Source of the DNA: UBA7662 sp036787895
Lineage (GTDB): Bacteria; Bacteroidota; Bacteroidia; UBA7662
Direction of reading: 5' to 3'
NCBI GenBank assembly: GCA_036787895.1
Contig: DAIQOK010000003.1
Span: 1-64,000 of the forward strand
Length of the DNA stretch: 64,000 nt
Shown here: positions 62,927 through 64,000 of the stretch, piece by piece
Numbering within the stretch: the first letter of the stretch is position 1
Layout: each line of letters opens with the position of its first letter
Program-made: the position numbers and the translations under genes
The notes under the pieces: model-generated
What the model saw: only the letters and a program-made list of their open reading frames with translations
Databases searched by the model: none
Told to the model about the DNA's origin: nothing

Positions 62927-64000
62927 ATGAGCGCCCCAAAATACAAAGAATTTAAACCCACCAGCTGGGCGATAGATAATAAGGTGAGTATTTTCATCTT
63001 ATCTATCATCATCACCCTGGCTGGCCTGCAGGTTTATAACACTATTCCGAAAGAGCAATTCCCGGAGATAGTAATACCCACCATTTATGTAAGTACCGTA
63101 TATCCGGGCACTTCTCCGGCTGATATGGAGAACCTGGTTACCAAACCCATCGAAAAGGAAATCAAAGCCATTTCCGGCATCAAAAAACTGACTTCCAACT
63201 CGCTGCAGGATTTCTCTAATGTGATTGTTGAGTTTGGCACTGAAGTGAATGTGGCCGAGGCCAAACAAAAAATCAAGGATGCGGTAGACAAAGCCCGGTC
63301 TGAACTGCCCACCGACCTTCCTCAGGAACCGGTAGTGCTTGAAATCGACTTGTCGGAGATCCCCATTATGTATGTCAACATTTCGGGAAATTTCGACCTG
63401 GCACGCCTCAAACAATACGCCGACAACATCAAGGACAAAATTGAAGGTGTAAAAACCATCAACCGGGTTGACCTGGTAGGAGCCCTCGACCGTGAAGTTC
63501 AAGTGGATGTAGATATGTACCGCATGCATGCGGCACAAATTACCATGGACGATATTGAAAGGGCCATCAAATATGAGAACATGACCATTTCGGGCGGTAG
63601 CGTGAATACCGGTCCGATGAAGCGTGCCATTCGAGTGGTGGGCGAATTTAAAGAGGTGAGTGAACTCGAAAACATTATCGTCACTGCCCTGCCCGGAACG
63701 CCTGTCTACCTCAAAGACATCGCCACCATACACGACGGTTTTAAGGAAAAAGAATCATATGCCCGTTTGAACGGTGAAAATGTAATCACGCTTAATGTCA
63801 TCAAACGTTCCGGTGAAAACCTCATCGCTACAGCCGATGATATACGAGCACTCATTGAGGCCGAAAAAGACAAACTTCCAAAGGACCTTAAAATCACCAT
63901 CACCGGCGACCAAAGCGTATTTACCCGTACAACCGTACACGACCTGGTAAATACCATCATCATCGGTTTTATATTAGTTACCCTCGTTTTGATGTTCTTC
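62927..64000 (+). CDS. RND efflux permease, truncated by window end
   Basis: The first 358 residues are present; the frame is open at the last base. N-terminal transmembrane helix (VSIFILSIIITLAGLQ) after an amphipathic start, then the pore-domain motif PGTSPADMENLVTKPIE and the porter-domain segments seen in AcrB-like and hydrophobe/metal RND pumps. The second transmembrane block begins at the end (IIGFILVTLVLMF). Last known gene of the tetR operon; substrate unknown. Confidence 0.93.
   Translation, partial: MSAPKYKEFKPTSWAIDNKVSIFILSIIITLAGLQVYNTIPKEQFPEIVIPTIYVSTVYPGTSPADMENLVTKPIEKEIKAISGIKKLTSNSLQDFSNVIVEFGTEVNVAEAKQKIKDAVDKARSELPTDLPQEPVVLEIDLSEIPIMYVNISGNFDLARLKQYADNIKDKIEGVKTINRVDLVGALDREVQVDVDMYRMHAAQITMDDIERAIKYENMTISGGSVNTGPMKRAIRVVGEFKEVSELENIIVTALPGTPVYLKDIATIHDGFKEKESYARLNGENVITLNVIKRSGENLIATADDIRALIEAEKDKLPKDLKITITGDQSVFTRTTVHDLVNTIIIGFILVTLVLMFF

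Noticed and set aside
1..64000. tRNA, rRNA, transposase or prophage genes
   Set aside because: None could be recognised in either strand.

Overview
The window is chromosomal DNA of a member of the Bacteroidota. The evidence is four C-terminal type IX secretion (T9SS type A) sorting domains, TAnnTTTG-type promoter elements, almost no Shine-Dalgarno sites, and family content typical of the phylum (DUF2805/TIGR03643, Lacal_2735-like, DUF4386, delta-60 repeats, TPR-LuxR regulators). I cannot resolve genus or order. No rRNA, tRNA, CRISPR array, transposase or integrase was seen.

Layout. 1-600: three copies of a hairpin-rich intergenic repeat. 0.6-7.3 kb: ordinary accessory genes (DUF4386-like lipoprotein, heme-type membrane protein, MDR oxidoreductase, Crp/Fnr regulator, T9SS protein, DUF3703, outer-membrane protein, GNAT). 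7.3-19.1 kb: an AT-rich defence island, all on the minus strand. It holds an orphan TIR protein, a five-gene operon (DNA methyltransferase, BglII-like protein, ParB-like/HTH protein, SNF2 helicase, DUF3883 nuclease-like protein) and a 1383-residue membrane-anchored STAND-type NTPase. These modules are separated by palindromic, gene-cassette-like spacers. 19.1-22.5 kb: two photolyase/cryptochrome genes. 22.9-34.4 kb: SAM methyltransferase, small secreted protein, strong terminator, a 1978-residue T9SS surface protein, a TPR-TM-LuxR regulator, an AlkD-like repair protein, a cloverleaf-like DNA element and a DEAD-box RNA helicase. 34.6-38.8 kb: a more AT-rich patch with two outer-membrane paralogs and T9SS/delta-60 genes. 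38.8-49.7 kb: ABC-F protein, a second MDR enzyme, an operon of beta-barrel + Kunitz-like lipoprotein + thioredoxin-fold protein without CxxC, DUF2805, YoaK, a TolB-amidohydrolase, an exonuclease and a lipocalin. 49.8-64 kb: secreted TIM-barrel protein, copper ATPase plus metallochaperone, Xre/RES toxin-antitoxin pair, cytochrome c/copper monooxygenase-like and redoxin-like pair, purE-purK, and a TetR-controlled RND efflux operon that runs off the window end.

The best candidate for an undescribed system is the five-gene operon at 8848-14117. Its genes touch or overlap, twice as ATGA junctions, so they are probably translated together. The methyltransferase has an SPPY-type motif IV. The BglII-like partner appears to have lost the residues aligned with BglII Asp84 and Glu93, whereas the DUF3883 protein keeps a plausible GYD...EVK nuclease core. 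I infer a modification-dependent defence system in which the BglII fold reads DNA, the SNF2 protein is the motor and the DUF3883 protein cuts. It resembles a restriction-modification system rebuilt around a helicase, but lacks the DrmA, DrmB and DrmC genes expected for DISARM. This is inference from sequence alone.
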